64,000 bases of DNA, taken from the NCBI GenBank assembly GCA_902826335.1, contig CADEEL010000010.1:28106-92105 (forward strand). The letters run 5' to 3'. The notes under the pieces were generated by a model, which was not told the origin of the DNA, searched no databases, and saw nothing but the letters and a program-made list of their open reading frames with translations. This DNA is from an uncultured Alphaproteobacteria bacterium (GTDB lineage: Bacteria > Pseudomonadota > Alphaproteobacteria > Caulobacterales > Aquidulcibacteraceae). Both the position numbers and the translations under genes were made by a program. This document shows, piece by piece, positions 8,616-15,620 of the stretch. How positions within the stretch are numbered: the first letter of the stretch is position 1; each line of letters opens with the position of its first letter.

Positions 8616-8635
8616 CGCTTGAACGTAACAGCTAC
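8616..8635 (-). promoter_or_regulatory. Proposed AraC-regulator operator, copy 1 (faces the hydrolase)
   Basis: On the minus strand this reads GTAGCTGTTAC-GTTCAAGCG. It matches copies 2 and 3 at 18 and 17 of 20 positions and has a CCTAGAGC element 16 nt downstream that could serve as -10. It is 59 nt upstream of the hydrolase start and also in the intergenic region before the araC-family gene. Confidence 0.6.
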
Positions 8636-8720
8636 CCTCATCTCCTCAGCGGGCGCGCTTGCGTGCCAGGATCCATTCGTTAGCGATGCGGCGCCCGCGT
8701 GATTGCTGTATGGTGGCGAA

Positions 8721-9488
8721 ATGGAGACAATCGCATCCGGTCGCATTGCGGTTTGGGAAGGCGGCAGCCTTTGGGTGTTCGACGTGCCGCGCGCGGGCGC
8801 GGCGCCCAGCCGCACCGAGATGCATGCGCATCATGCGTTTCAGCTCACGTTTTCACTTGGCGGCAGCTTCACGTTCAGCGTTGAGGAGGGCGTTGTGCCC
8901 GGTCCTTTCGCCATCGTGGCGCCGGATACGCTGCATGCCTTCCAGGCGCAAGGCTTGGTATCGCATCTGTTTGTCGAGCCGGAAGGTCGTGCAGGGCGCA
9001 CGCTTGAGCAATTGATGCAGGGGCGGCAGGTCGCGACCATGACCGCCGCACAAGCGCAAGATTCACCCGATCTCATTCTCGCAGCATTTCGTCATTCACA
9101 AGATCCGAGAGACGCGCTGCGCCAGGTGGGGATGAAGATCACCGATCGCATCGCGGGTCATGCGCGCGTGGCCGAGCCGGACCGTCGGGTGCGTCAGATC
9201 ATCAAATGGGCAATCGAAAATCTGGATCGGTCGCTCGGGATCGAGGAGGCCGCACGCGGCGTTGGCTTGTCTCCAAGCCGGGCCAGCCACTTGTTCGTCG
9301 AGGAAACCGGTCTCCCATTTCGCACTTACGTGCTTTGGCTGCGTCTGGTGCGCGCCGTCGATGCACGCATTGCCGGCAGGACGCTCACAGAAGCCGCACA
9401 GGAGGCTGGCTTTTCCGATTCCGCGCACCTTAGTCGCACGTTCAAACGCATGTTCGGCTTACCCGCCGCAGCGCTCGAAATGTCGTAG
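8721..9488 (+). CDS. AraC-family transcriptional regulator with N-terminal cupin
   Basis: 255 aa. Residues ~1-110 look like a cupin effector domain (MHAHHAFQLTFSLGGSFTFS then APDTLHAF); ~150-250 carry the paired helix-turn-helix of AraC proteins (LGIEEAARGVGLSPSRASHL and LTEAAQEAGFSDSAHLSRTF). ATG 8721 is preferred to an upstream TTG. The effector is unknown; His residues of the cupin could bind metal or a small ligand. The gene sits between three copies of a 20-nt motif that precede hydrolase, metallothionein-like and phytochelatin-synthase genes, and the second copy overlaps its own stop codon. It is the natural candidate to bind them. Confidence 0.88.
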   Translation: METIASGRIAVWEGGSLWVFDVPRAGAAPSRTEMHAHHAFQLTFSLGGSFTFSVEEGVVPGPFAIVAPDTLHAFQAQGLVSHLFVEPEGRAGRTLEQLMQGRQVATMTAAQAQDSPDLILAAFRHSQDPRDALRQVGMKITDRIAGHARVAEPDRRVRQIIKWAIENLDRSLGIEEAARGVGLSPSRASHLFVEETGLPFRTYVLWLRLVRAVDARIAGRTLTEAAQEAGFSDSAHLSRTFKRMFGLPAAALEMS

Positions 9489-9504
9489 CCGTTTCGTTCA
9501 AGCG
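9485..9504 (+). promoter_or_regulatory. Proposed AraC-regulator operator, copy 2 (metallothionein gene)
   Basis: GTAGCCGTTTC-GTTCAAGCG on the plus strand, 74 nt before the metallothionein-like start. It differs from copy 3 at one position. The TAG of the araC-family gene is inside it. A CAGATAGG element starts 18 nt downstream as possible -10. Confidence 0.65.
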
Positions 9505-9578
9505 GCTCGACGCTCCTGGGTTCAGATAGGGCGTGTCCTCACGGACCACGCATAACACCTAACCCAATGGAGATGAAA

Positions 9579-9713
9579 ATGAGCAACACTCCCGCCTCTC
9601 GCGTCAAGACATCCAGCACCGTCGGCTGCGCGTGCGGCCCGACCTGCCGCTGCGGTGACAAGTGCCGCTGCAAGAAGACTTCTTGCGGCCCGACCTGCCG
9701 CTGCGCGTCCTGA
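9579..9713 (+). CDS. Metallothionein-like Cys-rich small protein (44 aa)
   Basis: A 44-aa ORF below usual length cut-offs. It starts at ATG 9579 with GGAG (9569-9572) six nt upstream. Nine of the last 28 residues are Cys (17, 19, 23, 25, 29, 31, 36, 40, 42), arranged as CxCGPTCRC, KCRC and CGPTCRC with Lys/Arg between and no aromatic residue. CxC clusters like these bind Zn, Cd or Cu(I) in metallothioneins. Two identical 22-nt stretches (9633-9654, 9684-9705) encode the two CGPTCRC blocks, so the protein grew by internal duplication. It lies between an AraC regulator and a DUF3703 gene, with its own motif-containing promoter region and a hairpin right after the stop. Confidence 0.85.
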   Translation: MSNTPASRVKTSSTVGCACGPTCRCGDKCRCKKTSCGPTCRCAS

Positions 9714-9719
9714 AGGCTA

Positions 9720-9755
9720 CGGCCCGAGCTTCTCTTGCCAGAGAAGTTCGGGCCG
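9720..9755 (+). terminator. Strong hairpin after the metallothionein-like gene
   Basis: CGGCCCGA-G-CTTCTCT pairs with AGAGAAG-T-TCGGGCCG around a TGCC loop: 16 pairs with one G-U. It begins 7 nt after the stop codon. There is no T-run, so it may act as an mRNA 3' stabiliser or a weak terminator separating the abundant small transcript from the DUF3703 gene. Confidence 0.65.
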
Positions 9756-9800
9756 ACCCGCCGCGTTGTACTTCCCGGACCTGATGTCGATCGAAGGCGA

Positions 9801-10583
9801 ATGATCATGGAATACGTTGTTGGTGTCGTTCTCGGGCTCGGCGTTTGCGGGCTTGGAACGTGGGCGGGACTAGAACGAGACCGGGCCTTGTACCCGGTTA
9901 TGATGATCGTGATTGCCTCCTATTATGCTTTGTTTGCGGTCATCGGCGGCGACGGACGCGCCCTTGGAATCGAAATCGCGATCTCGATAGTATTCGTTGG
10001 CCTCGCAGTGATTGGTTTCAGGACCAGTCTTTGGATTGTTGCGGCGGCCATTCTCGGACATGCCGGATTCGATGTGGTTCACGGCCATGTGGTCGCCAAT
10101 GGAGGTATGCCCGTCTGGTGGCCCATGTTCTGCGCCAGCATTGATGCGTTCGCGGCATTGTACCTTGCGTGGCGACTTCTTTCGAAACGGATCGATGCGC
10201 ACAATCGCCTAACCTTCGGCAATCGCATCCGCGCTTACGTCGAAATCGAGTTGGAAGCCGCGCGCGCAGCGGAGCACGCTGGCGAGCCTCTCGTAGCCTT
10301 TCATCATCTCGAGCGCGCGCACGTGCTGGGCCAGAAATCGACCGTGCAACATGTTCGCGTACACATCCGGATGTTCTTCTGGGGGCTGCGCCACCATAAG
10401 CACCGTGAAATTCTAGGCCAGATGACGCGGTTGATCGGTGCGGCGGCGGTGACCTGGGTCGGGCTTGTCCCTCAAGGAAACACCGGCGGGTCGAATGTAA
10501 GTGCGTTCAAGTCGATGCCGATCCCCGACGATCTCGCCGACCTTATCGATGTCGCGCGCTTGCCACGGCAATGGTTCAACTGA
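9801..10583 (+). CDS. Membrane protein with C-terminal DUF3703 domain
   Basis: 260 aa; ATG 9801 follows GAAGG. Residues ~1-130 form about four hydrophobic helices (MEYVVGVVLGLGVCGLG, LYPVMMIVIASYYALFAV, IEIAISIVFVGLAVIGF, LWIVAAAILGHAGFDVVHG). Residues ~150-260 match DUF3703, with the landmarks ELEAARAAEHAGEP, HHLERAHVLGQ and VPQGNTGGSNVSAF. DUF3703 is normally a short stand-alone protein of unknown role; here it is fused to a membrane domain. It lies downstream of the metallothionein-like gene and 22 nt before the MDR oxidoreductase gene, probably one transcript with the latter. Confidence 0.8.
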   Translation: MIMEYVVGVVLGLGVCGLGTWAGLERDRALYPVMMIVIASYYALFAVIGGDGRALGIEIAISIVFVGLAVIGFRTSLWIVAAAILGHAGFDVVHGHVVANGGMPVWWPMFCASIDAFAALYLAWRLLSKRIDAHNRLTFGNRIRAYVEIELEAARAAEHAGEPLVAFHHLERAHVLGQKSTVQHVRVHIRMFFWGLRHHKHREILGQMTRLIGAAAVTWVGLVPQGNTGGSNVSAFKSMPIPDDLADLIDVARLPRQWFN

Positions 10584-10605
10584 GCCCCAACGCGAAGGAT
10601 ATGCC

Positions 10606-11586
10606 ATGCTAGCCGTTTCTTGCCGTCGCTACGGCGCCCCAGACGTGTTGAAGATCGAAGAGGTAGCGCGCCCCACGCTCAAGGCCGATGAAGTGCTGGT
10701 TCGCGTTCGCGCCAGCAGTGTGACCTCCGGCGATGTGCGTATGCGGGCCTTTACCGGGGCCGGCATCTTTTGGCTGCCGATGCGGTTGCTGTTTGGCGTA
10801 CTACGCCCACGCAACCCAATCACTGGGATGGAGTTCGCGGGAACCATCGCGGCTGTTGGCAAAGGTGCGACCGGATTTCGCGTCGGCGACGCGGTTTTCG
10901 GCATGAAGATCGGCGGCGCCAATGCTGAATTGCTCGCTGTTCGCGAAGCGGGCGCGATCGCCGCCAAACCCGATGGTTTGACACTTGAAGAGGCGGCCGT
11001 CGTACCGTTCGGGGCTCTCTCGGCCTTGGCGTTCTTGCGGGACTTTGTGCAGATCAAGCCCGGACAGAAGATCCTCATCCATGGCGCGAACGGCGCAGTG
11101 GGTGTGTTTGCGGTTCAGCTTGCCAAGCATTTTGGCGCGCACGTCACTGGCGTTTGCAGCACGGCCAATCTTGACCTCGTCACCTCGCTCGGCGCCGATC
11201 AGGTGATCGACTATTCCAAGACCGATTTCACGCGGGGGCCGGACGTCTATGATGCGATCCTTGATACCGTTGGGAGCACGTCATTTTCGCGCAGCAAGCG
11301 CGTGCTTGCGCCATACGGACGCCATGTCTTCGTCGTGCAGACGCTGACGCAACTTCTGCAGGCGCTATGGACCTCATTGCGGCGCGGCAAGCGTGCCATT
11401 GTCGGATTTTCCAGCGGCGATTCAAAAGAGGACCTTCTGTTGATCAAGGGGCTGATCGAAACGGGCCGGATCAGACCTATGCTTGATCGGACTTATCGAT
11501 TGCCGGACATTATTGACGCCCACCGCTATGTGGACACCGGCCGAAAGCGCGGCGGCGTCGCGATTTCAATCGGCGCTGCGCCCTAG
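10606..11586 (+). CDS. NAD(P)H-dependent MDR oxidoreductase (quinone-reductase-like)
   Basis: 326 aa from ATG 10606, preceded by GAAGGAT. Medium-chain dehydrogenase/reductase: GroES-like N-terminal half (residues ~1-120, with PITGMEFAGTIAAVG and GDAVFGM) and Rossmann domain with HGANGAVGVFAVQLAKHFGA near residue 150. The structural-zinc Cys cluster of alcohol dehydrogenases is absent, so it belongs with zinc-independent quinone oxidoreductases. The C-terminal GRKRGGVAISI is typical. Substrate unknown; it may deal with electrophilic or redox damage that accompanies metal stress. Confidence 0.85.
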   Translation: MLAVSCRRYGAPDVLKIEEVARPTLKADEVLVRVRASSVTSGDVRMRAFTGAGIFWLPMRLLFGVLRPRNPITGMEFAGTIAAVGKGATGFRVGDAVFGMKIGGANAELLAVREAGAIAAKPDGLTLEEAAVVPFGALSALAFLRDFVQIKPGQKILIHGANGAVGVFAVQLAKHFGAHVTGVCSTANLDLVTSLGADQVIDYSKTDFTRGPDVYDAILDTVGSTSFSRSKRVLAPYGRHVFVVQTLTQLLQALWTSLRRGKRAIVGFSSGDSKEDLLLIKGLIETGRIRPMLDRTYRLPDIIDAHRYVDTGRKRGGVAISIGAAP

Positions 11587-11614
11587 TTTTCACGCCCAAG
11601 CCTGAGCGGCGATT

Positions 11615-11634
11615 GTAGCCGTTTCATTCAAGCG
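11615..11634 (+). promoter_or_regulatory. Proposed AraC-regulator operator, copy 3 (phytochelatin synthase gene)
   Basis: GTAGCCGTTTC-ATTCAAGCG on the plus strand, 76 nt before the start of the phytochelatin-synthase-family gene, followed 17 nt later by CCTAGAAC. Distance to its gene is nearly identical to that of copy 2 (74 nt). Confidence 0.65.
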
Positions 11635-11710
11635 TCCCACGGTCAGCCTAACCTAGAACGGTGCAGGACAGAGACCATAAGCGATCCTCTCGTCGAAGGG
11701 ACATTGAGAG

Positions 11711-12415
11711 ATGCGGGAAACCTTCCACCGTCGTGCGCTGCCAACAGACGCGATTGCCTTCTCATCGCCCGAAGGCAGAGGCCTGTTCTCAGAGGCGCTG
11801 GCGAGCGCAGGACTGAATGGATACTTCCCACTCGCCGAGCAGTTTCACACCCAGTCAGAACCAGCTTTCTGCGGACTTGGATCGCTGGTCGTGACGCTCA
11901 ACGCGTTGTCCATCGATCCGGGACGCTCGTGGAAGGGACCATGGCGTTGGTTCGCAGAGGAAATGCTCGACTGCTGCGCGCCGCTTGCAGACATCCGCGA
12001 ACGCGGCGTGGACGTTGAGGAATTTGCCTGCCTGGCGCGTTGCAATGGCGCTGATGTCGAAGTCCGTCGGGGCGACGTTTCGAATCTGGAAGCGTGGCGC
12101 GCTGCGCTTGCAATGGCGGCCAGCGGCGAGGCGGTGGTTGTCGCCTCCTACGACCGCGCAGCGATGGGACAGACCGGGAGCGGCCACTTCTCGCCGATCG
12201 GCGGGTACCACGCGCGCAAGGACCTCGCGCTCATTCTCGACGTCGCGCGCTTCAAGTATCCGCCGCACTGGGTGTCGGCTGAGCGGCTTTGGCAGGCAAT
12301 GGCGTGTGTTGATCCGACGACAGGTCTAGCACGCGGATGGATCGTCGTTCGCCGTAGCGCTGGCGCGCGCATTACCGACCCCGGTGGATGCTGCGTTCCT
12401 GAAGGTGCGATTTGA
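11711..12415 (+). CDS. Phytochelatin synthase family protein
   Basis: 234 aa, single catalytic domain as in bacterial phytochelatin synthases. The papain-like catalytic triad is in place: Cys54 in SEPAFCGL, His159 in TGSGHFSPIGGYH, and Asp177 in LALILDVARFKYPPHW, at the spacing of plant PCS1 (Cys56, His162, Asp180). Stand-alone bacterial forms mainly hydrolyse glutathione to gamma-Glu-Cys and make little phytochelatin; either activity would affect thiol metal chelation. The Cys-rich C-terminal domain of eukaryotic enzymes is missing, but a DPGGCCVP tail is present. GAGAG precedes ATG 11711. Confidence 0.92.
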   Translation: MRETFHRRALPTDAIAFSSPEGRGLFSEALASAGLNGYFPLAEQFHTQSEPAFCGLGSLVVTLNALSIDPGRSWKGPWRWFAEEMLDCCAPLADIRERGVDVEEFACLARCNGADVEVRRGDVSNLEAWRAALAMAASGEAVVVASYDRAAMGQTGSGHFSPIGGYHARKDLALILDVARFKYPPHWVSAERLWQAMACVDPTTGLARGWIVVRRSAGARITDPGGCCVPEGAI

Positions 12416-12456
12416 CCGATCGGGTTGCGTGTCGCGTTGCTGCCTAGGAGGGCGAA

Positions 12457-12954
12457 TTGGGAGAAGTAGGGGGACTCATTCTTAGGGTTGGTCTCGTCGG
12501 AATCGGCGCGACGCTGATTTTGGACCTTTGGTCGCTTCTCCTGAAAACGATCTTTGGCGCGCCCTTCCCGAATTACACGATGGTGGGACGCTGGATTGGA
12601 TATTTTCCACGCGGTCGCTTCGTGCATAGGTCCGTCGTTGAGGCGCCCTCTATTTCCGGTGAGCGTCTCATCGGGTGGATGGCGCATTACGGCATTGGAA
12701 TCCTGTATGCCGGCCTTCTGGTGGCTTTTGCCGGGGTCGATTGGTTGAGTGCTCCGACCGCCCTTCCTGCCATGATCATTGGGATCGTGACCGTCGCGGC
12801 GCCATTCTTCATTATGCAGCCGGCAATGGGCGCGGGCTTCGCCTCGTCAAAGGCGGAGAAACCTAACGTCGCCCGGGCTAGGAGTTTGGCCGCTCACGCA
12901 GCATTCGGGTTTGGGCTTTATCTTTCGGCCGTCGTCGCCGCATCTCTCGCATAG
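12457..12954 (+). CDS. DUF2938 integral membrane protein
   Basis: 165 aa with about four transmembrane helices (~8-30, ~75-92, ~100-125, ~142-162). The pattern FGAPFPNYTMVGRWIGYFPRG plus HYGIGILYAGLLV and QPAMGAGFASSK is that of DUF2938, an uncharacterised membrane family. The start is a TTG at 12457 with AGGAGG at 12447-12452; no ATG exists nearby. It follows the phytochelatin synthase gene by 41 nt and could be cotranscribed. Function unknown. Confidence 0.8.
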   Translation: MGEVGGLILRVGLVGIGATLILDLWSLLLKTIFGAPFPNYTMVGRWIGYFPRGRFVHRSVVEAPSISGERLIGWMAHYGIGILYAGLLVAFAGVDWLSAPTALPAMIIGIVTVAAPFFIMQPAMGAGFASSKAEKPNVARARSLAAHAAFGFGLYLSAVVAASLA

Positions 12955-13026
12955 CAGACCCCAGAGTGCGTCGTGGGCGCGGCGCTCGCGTGTGGTCGCG
13001 CAGGAAGCCACAGCGCGTTTGCGGGT

Positions 13027-14313
13027 CTAGATGAAGAAGACCGGCGCGAAGCCGCCGCCCGCGGTGCGGAAGTTGGTCGTCTGTCCTTGATAGAGCCGGG
13101 CGGCGGCGAGCAGAGGCTCGCCTGCATAGGTGTAGAGGCGGACATCGACTTTGCGCTGCACCCGTTCGCCGTCGACTTTGATCGTGCGTTCGCCGGGCGG
13201 TGCGAAGTCCTGGGCTATGTAGGCGCCTTTGCGAATGCTCTCCCAAACGCCCTTCGTCAGCTTGTCGCCGCGATAGACTGCTTTGCTGGCGTGGCCTGAC
13301 GCCGGCTTGAAGAAGAGGCCTTTTCGTTCGCGCCAAAGCGCCTCGGCATTGTCCCGTGTGACGTTGACCGCGTGCGGCACGCCGGCCAGAGCCGCGACCG
13401 CCAAGGCGTCCAATCCCCAGCTGCGCAGTGTCTCGCGGTCCGAGAGCAGGGTGAGATTGCGCTTGTCCGAGAAGAGCGCGTGATTGTGCGGATTAGGGGT
13501 CACAACGACCGCGCCACCTGCATAGGCTGTTCGCAAGGCCGTATGACGGGGATCGTCGAGAGCGAAGTCGACCAGACGGTTGTAGACAACATCGATCGGG
13601 ACGCCCCCCGCCTGAAGCACGTCGCACTCGAAACGCAGCTCGGCCGGATCGGCGATCACGGCCTGGTAACCGCGGCGTTCGAACAGGCGCTGTGCCAGAA
13701 CGAATTCGGGATAGAGATATTGATCCTGCGGCGCGTCATCGACGATGGCGATGCGCTGGAGTGCGTCGGTTTTGGCTTGGTGGCGCCATTCCGCTTCGAA
13801 CATGTCGATGACGCGGTCTTCGAATTGCGCGACGGACTGGCGCGCAAGTCCCTGCTCGACTTCGGCGCAGCAGGCGATCTGCGCCTGCGCCAGAAACGCA
13901 TTCAGGAATGCGCCGCCGGCATTGGTGTTGATTTCGATAAGCTTCGGACCATCGGGCGTCAGATGAAAATCATAGCCCATGAAGGCGCCAAGTGGTCCGT
14001 GATCGGTTCCGGCGATGGCGGGCGCCCAGGAGAGGGCGGCTTGCTGGTACATGGGCAAGCGCGCGGCGACTTCAATCGCGCGCACGATCGCTTGCATCGC
14101 TTCACCATCCACCTTGGGAAGAAACACGGGCGCATGAGAAAACAAGTTCGGGCGGGACTGAATAAAGCCCTCGAAGAAGGCGGCGTCGCCTGCTTCATTC
14201 TGCAGCGCCGACGCTAGTGCGTCGCGGTCCAGCGTCACGCAAAAACATTCGCGGTTGAGTAGGTCTGCCGCTGTACGGGATTCGGGGAGAGTCACGTTTC
14301 GAGCCTCACTCAT
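13027..14313 (-). CDS. ATP-grasp-like enzyme of unknown substrate
   Basis: 428 aa, from ATG 14313 (a GTG at 14343 would add ten residues). It resembles ATP-grasp peptide ligases: a probable Mg/ATP site with LIEINTNAGGAF near residue 140, KDGLFFKP-type motif GLFFKPASGHASKAV near 335, and RKVDVRLYTYAGEPLLAAARLYQ near the C-terminus. Glutathione-synthetase-like ligases use this architecture, but I cannot identify the product. Its location two genes from a phytochelatin synthase, which uses glutathione, is suggestive only. Convergent with the DUF2938 gene. Confidence 0.65.
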   Translation of the reverse strand: MSEARNVTLPESRTAADLLNRECFCVTLDRDALASALQNEAGDAAFFEGFIQSRPNLFSHAPVFLPKVDGEAMQAIVRAIEVAARLPMYQQAALSWAPAIAGTDHGPLGAFMGYDFHLTPDGPKLIEINTNAGGAFLNAFLAQAQIACCAEVEQGLARQSVAQFEDRVIDMFEAEWRHQAKTDALQRIAIVDDAPQDQYLYPEFVLAQRLFERRGYQAVIADPAELRFECDVLQAGGVPIDVVYNRLVDFALDDPRHTALRTAYAGGAVVVTPNPHNHALFSDKRNLTLLSDRETLRSWGLDALAVAALAGVPHAVNVTRDNAEALWRERKGLFFKPASGHASKAVYRGDKLTKGVWESIRKGAYIAQDFAPPGERTIKVDGERVQRKVDVRLYTYAGEPLLAAARLYQGQTTNFRTAGGGFAPVFFI

Positions 14314-14434
14314 GGCGTGGCGGATAGCACTGTCCAACGCCACAGCGGCAGCGATGGCCTAAGAGTTGGACGGGCGAACCCAGACCTTAGCTCACACCTG
14401 TCCTCCAAGGACCACCTTATGCGTCATAGCCCTG

Positions 14435-14576
14435 TGTTCGGCCCGCGCCGGAGGCGCACGGCTCGCCGCCGACCAATGACAAAGCCCTGCGTCCCGACAG
14501 CCTCAGGAGGCCATCGCGCGCAGGCGGCGTCACAGGTGAAAGCGAAGCGTGCCTTGACGCCGCCGAGCACGATGGC
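14435..14576. repeat. Decayed ~145-bp non-coding module, copy 1 (left of trb remnant)
   Basis: Shares ordered landmarks with 19639-19786: TGTTCG near the left end, GCGTCCCGAC (14489-14498), an 11-nt gap, GCCATCGCGCGC (from 14510), then CCTTGACG and GAGCACGATGGC (ending 14576). GCCATCG and CGATGGC form inverted ends of the inner ~67 bp. No convincing gene overlaps it, though an ORF reads through. Spacing between landmarks is the same within 4 nt in both copies. Confidence 0.7.
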
Positions 14577-14870
14577 ATTCAGTTTACGGGTTCAGATTTG
14601 GCGCGATCATTCGTTTATGCGGTGTCTTTGTGGTCATCCGCGAACATTCGCCGGCAAGCGGAAATGCGCGACGGAGGAAATGTCGGTGGTTTGTCTGCCT
14701 CTTTCCGAAAAGGCACGCAAATACAGCGTCATAACCTTCCGCGAAACAATCGAGTGGGAATGATTCAGGGCTCTTCCGGGCGGTTCGCCGCCTATCGGAA
14801 ATCCAGCTTAGCGCACTGAAAAATCTCAAAATTCCTATCATCATCTATCGCCACCGTTCGCCGAGCAGCG
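14577..14870. other. Non-coding stretch left of the trb remnant
   Basis: Between the repeat copy and the iteron-like boxes there is no ORF with a credible ribosome-binding site or recognisable protein. Base composition is visibly lower in GC than the flanks (for example 14810-14850), which fits acquired DNA or a regulatory region. Confidence 0.5.
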
Positions 14871-15041
14871 TGACGGTGTGACGGACTTAGTGACGGTATG
14901 GCCGCGATCGGTGACTTCCGCTCGGACGCCATACCGTCACACCATTTCCCGCCATTTCCGCACGTTTTGCACAAATTAGACTGTAAAACCAAGCGGATAG
15001 GCGCGTTCTGACGGTATTTTGGCCTGACGGTATTTTGGGCC
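14871..15041. repeat. Iteron-like TGACGGTAT boxes
   Basis: Five copies of a TGACGGT core: TGACGGTGTGACGG (14871-14884), TGACGGTATGGC (14891-14902), its exact inverse GCCATACCGTCA (14928-14939), then two tandem units TGACGGTATTTTGGCC (15009-15024) and TGACGGTATTTTGGGCC (15025-15041). The last unit runs into the truncated trbJ. Such arrays suit a replication/partition or transfer regulator of the former element. Confidence 0.7.
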
Positions 15042-15607
15042 AGTTTTCGCGCCTACAGCAGATCGAGCAAGCGGCGGCGATGCTGCGTAGCAATCCGCTG
15101 CAATTGTCGCCGGAGCTCTCTCAATCCATCGGCGAGGCGCGTGCACTTTTTCAGAGTGTGCAGGGAATTGCCTTCGAGGCGAACCAGCTCGGCGAGCAAG
15201 TGCGGACGCTCTATCCCGAGACGTGGGAGGACTTCGATCTTGATCGCATTCTGTCCCAGTCCGACCTCTGGATGCGGGAGAGCCGGCAAAGCCTTCAGCG
15301 GGCGATGGAAGCTGAAGCCCGCGCGGCGCAGCGTATAGACCAGACGCGTGGGCGCATTGACCGGGCGCTGCAATCCTCAAGCGCCGCCGAAGGTCAAACC
15401 GGCGCCATCCAAGCGTCCAACCAGCTCCTAGGTATTCAAGCAAGCCAGTTGGCGGAAATTCACGCGCTCCTGATTGCCCAGGGTCGTGCGGTGGAGACCG
15501 AGCGCATGGAGCGTCTCGCGCGGGAGCAACGCGCGACCGAAATCCAGCGCCGCGCTTTTCCCACGGAACGCGGCGGCGATCTGACGCCCGCACGCACCGC
15601 ATTCTGA
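15035..15607 (+). pseudogene. trbJ: trbJ remnant, 5' end missing (conjugal transfer)
   Basis: The reading frame gives a coiled-coil-rich 190-aa segment (SIGEARALFQSVQGIAFEANQL, then GALQSS-type IQASNQLLGIQASQLAEIHALL) that matches the middle and end of TrbJ, the periplasmic/entry-exclusion-associated subunit of IncP-type mating systems. Intact TrbJ starts with a signal peptide and about 50 more residues; here the homology stops abruptly at the tandem TGACGGTATTTTGG repeats, with only a TTG and no ribosome-binding site. trbB-E, which should be upstream, are absent. The 3' end is normal and sits 13 nt before trbL. Confidence 0.8.
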
Positions 15608-15620
15608 GGGAACGCGCGTC

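Noticed and set aside
13372..14217. 281-codon ORF antisense to the ATP-grasp-like gene
   Set aside because: The minus-strand frame has conserved motifs; this one is its mirror.
14317..14763. 148-codon ORF left of the trb remnant
   Set aside because: It crosses the repeat module, has mixed composition and no start signal; a similar frame does not exist in the second copy.
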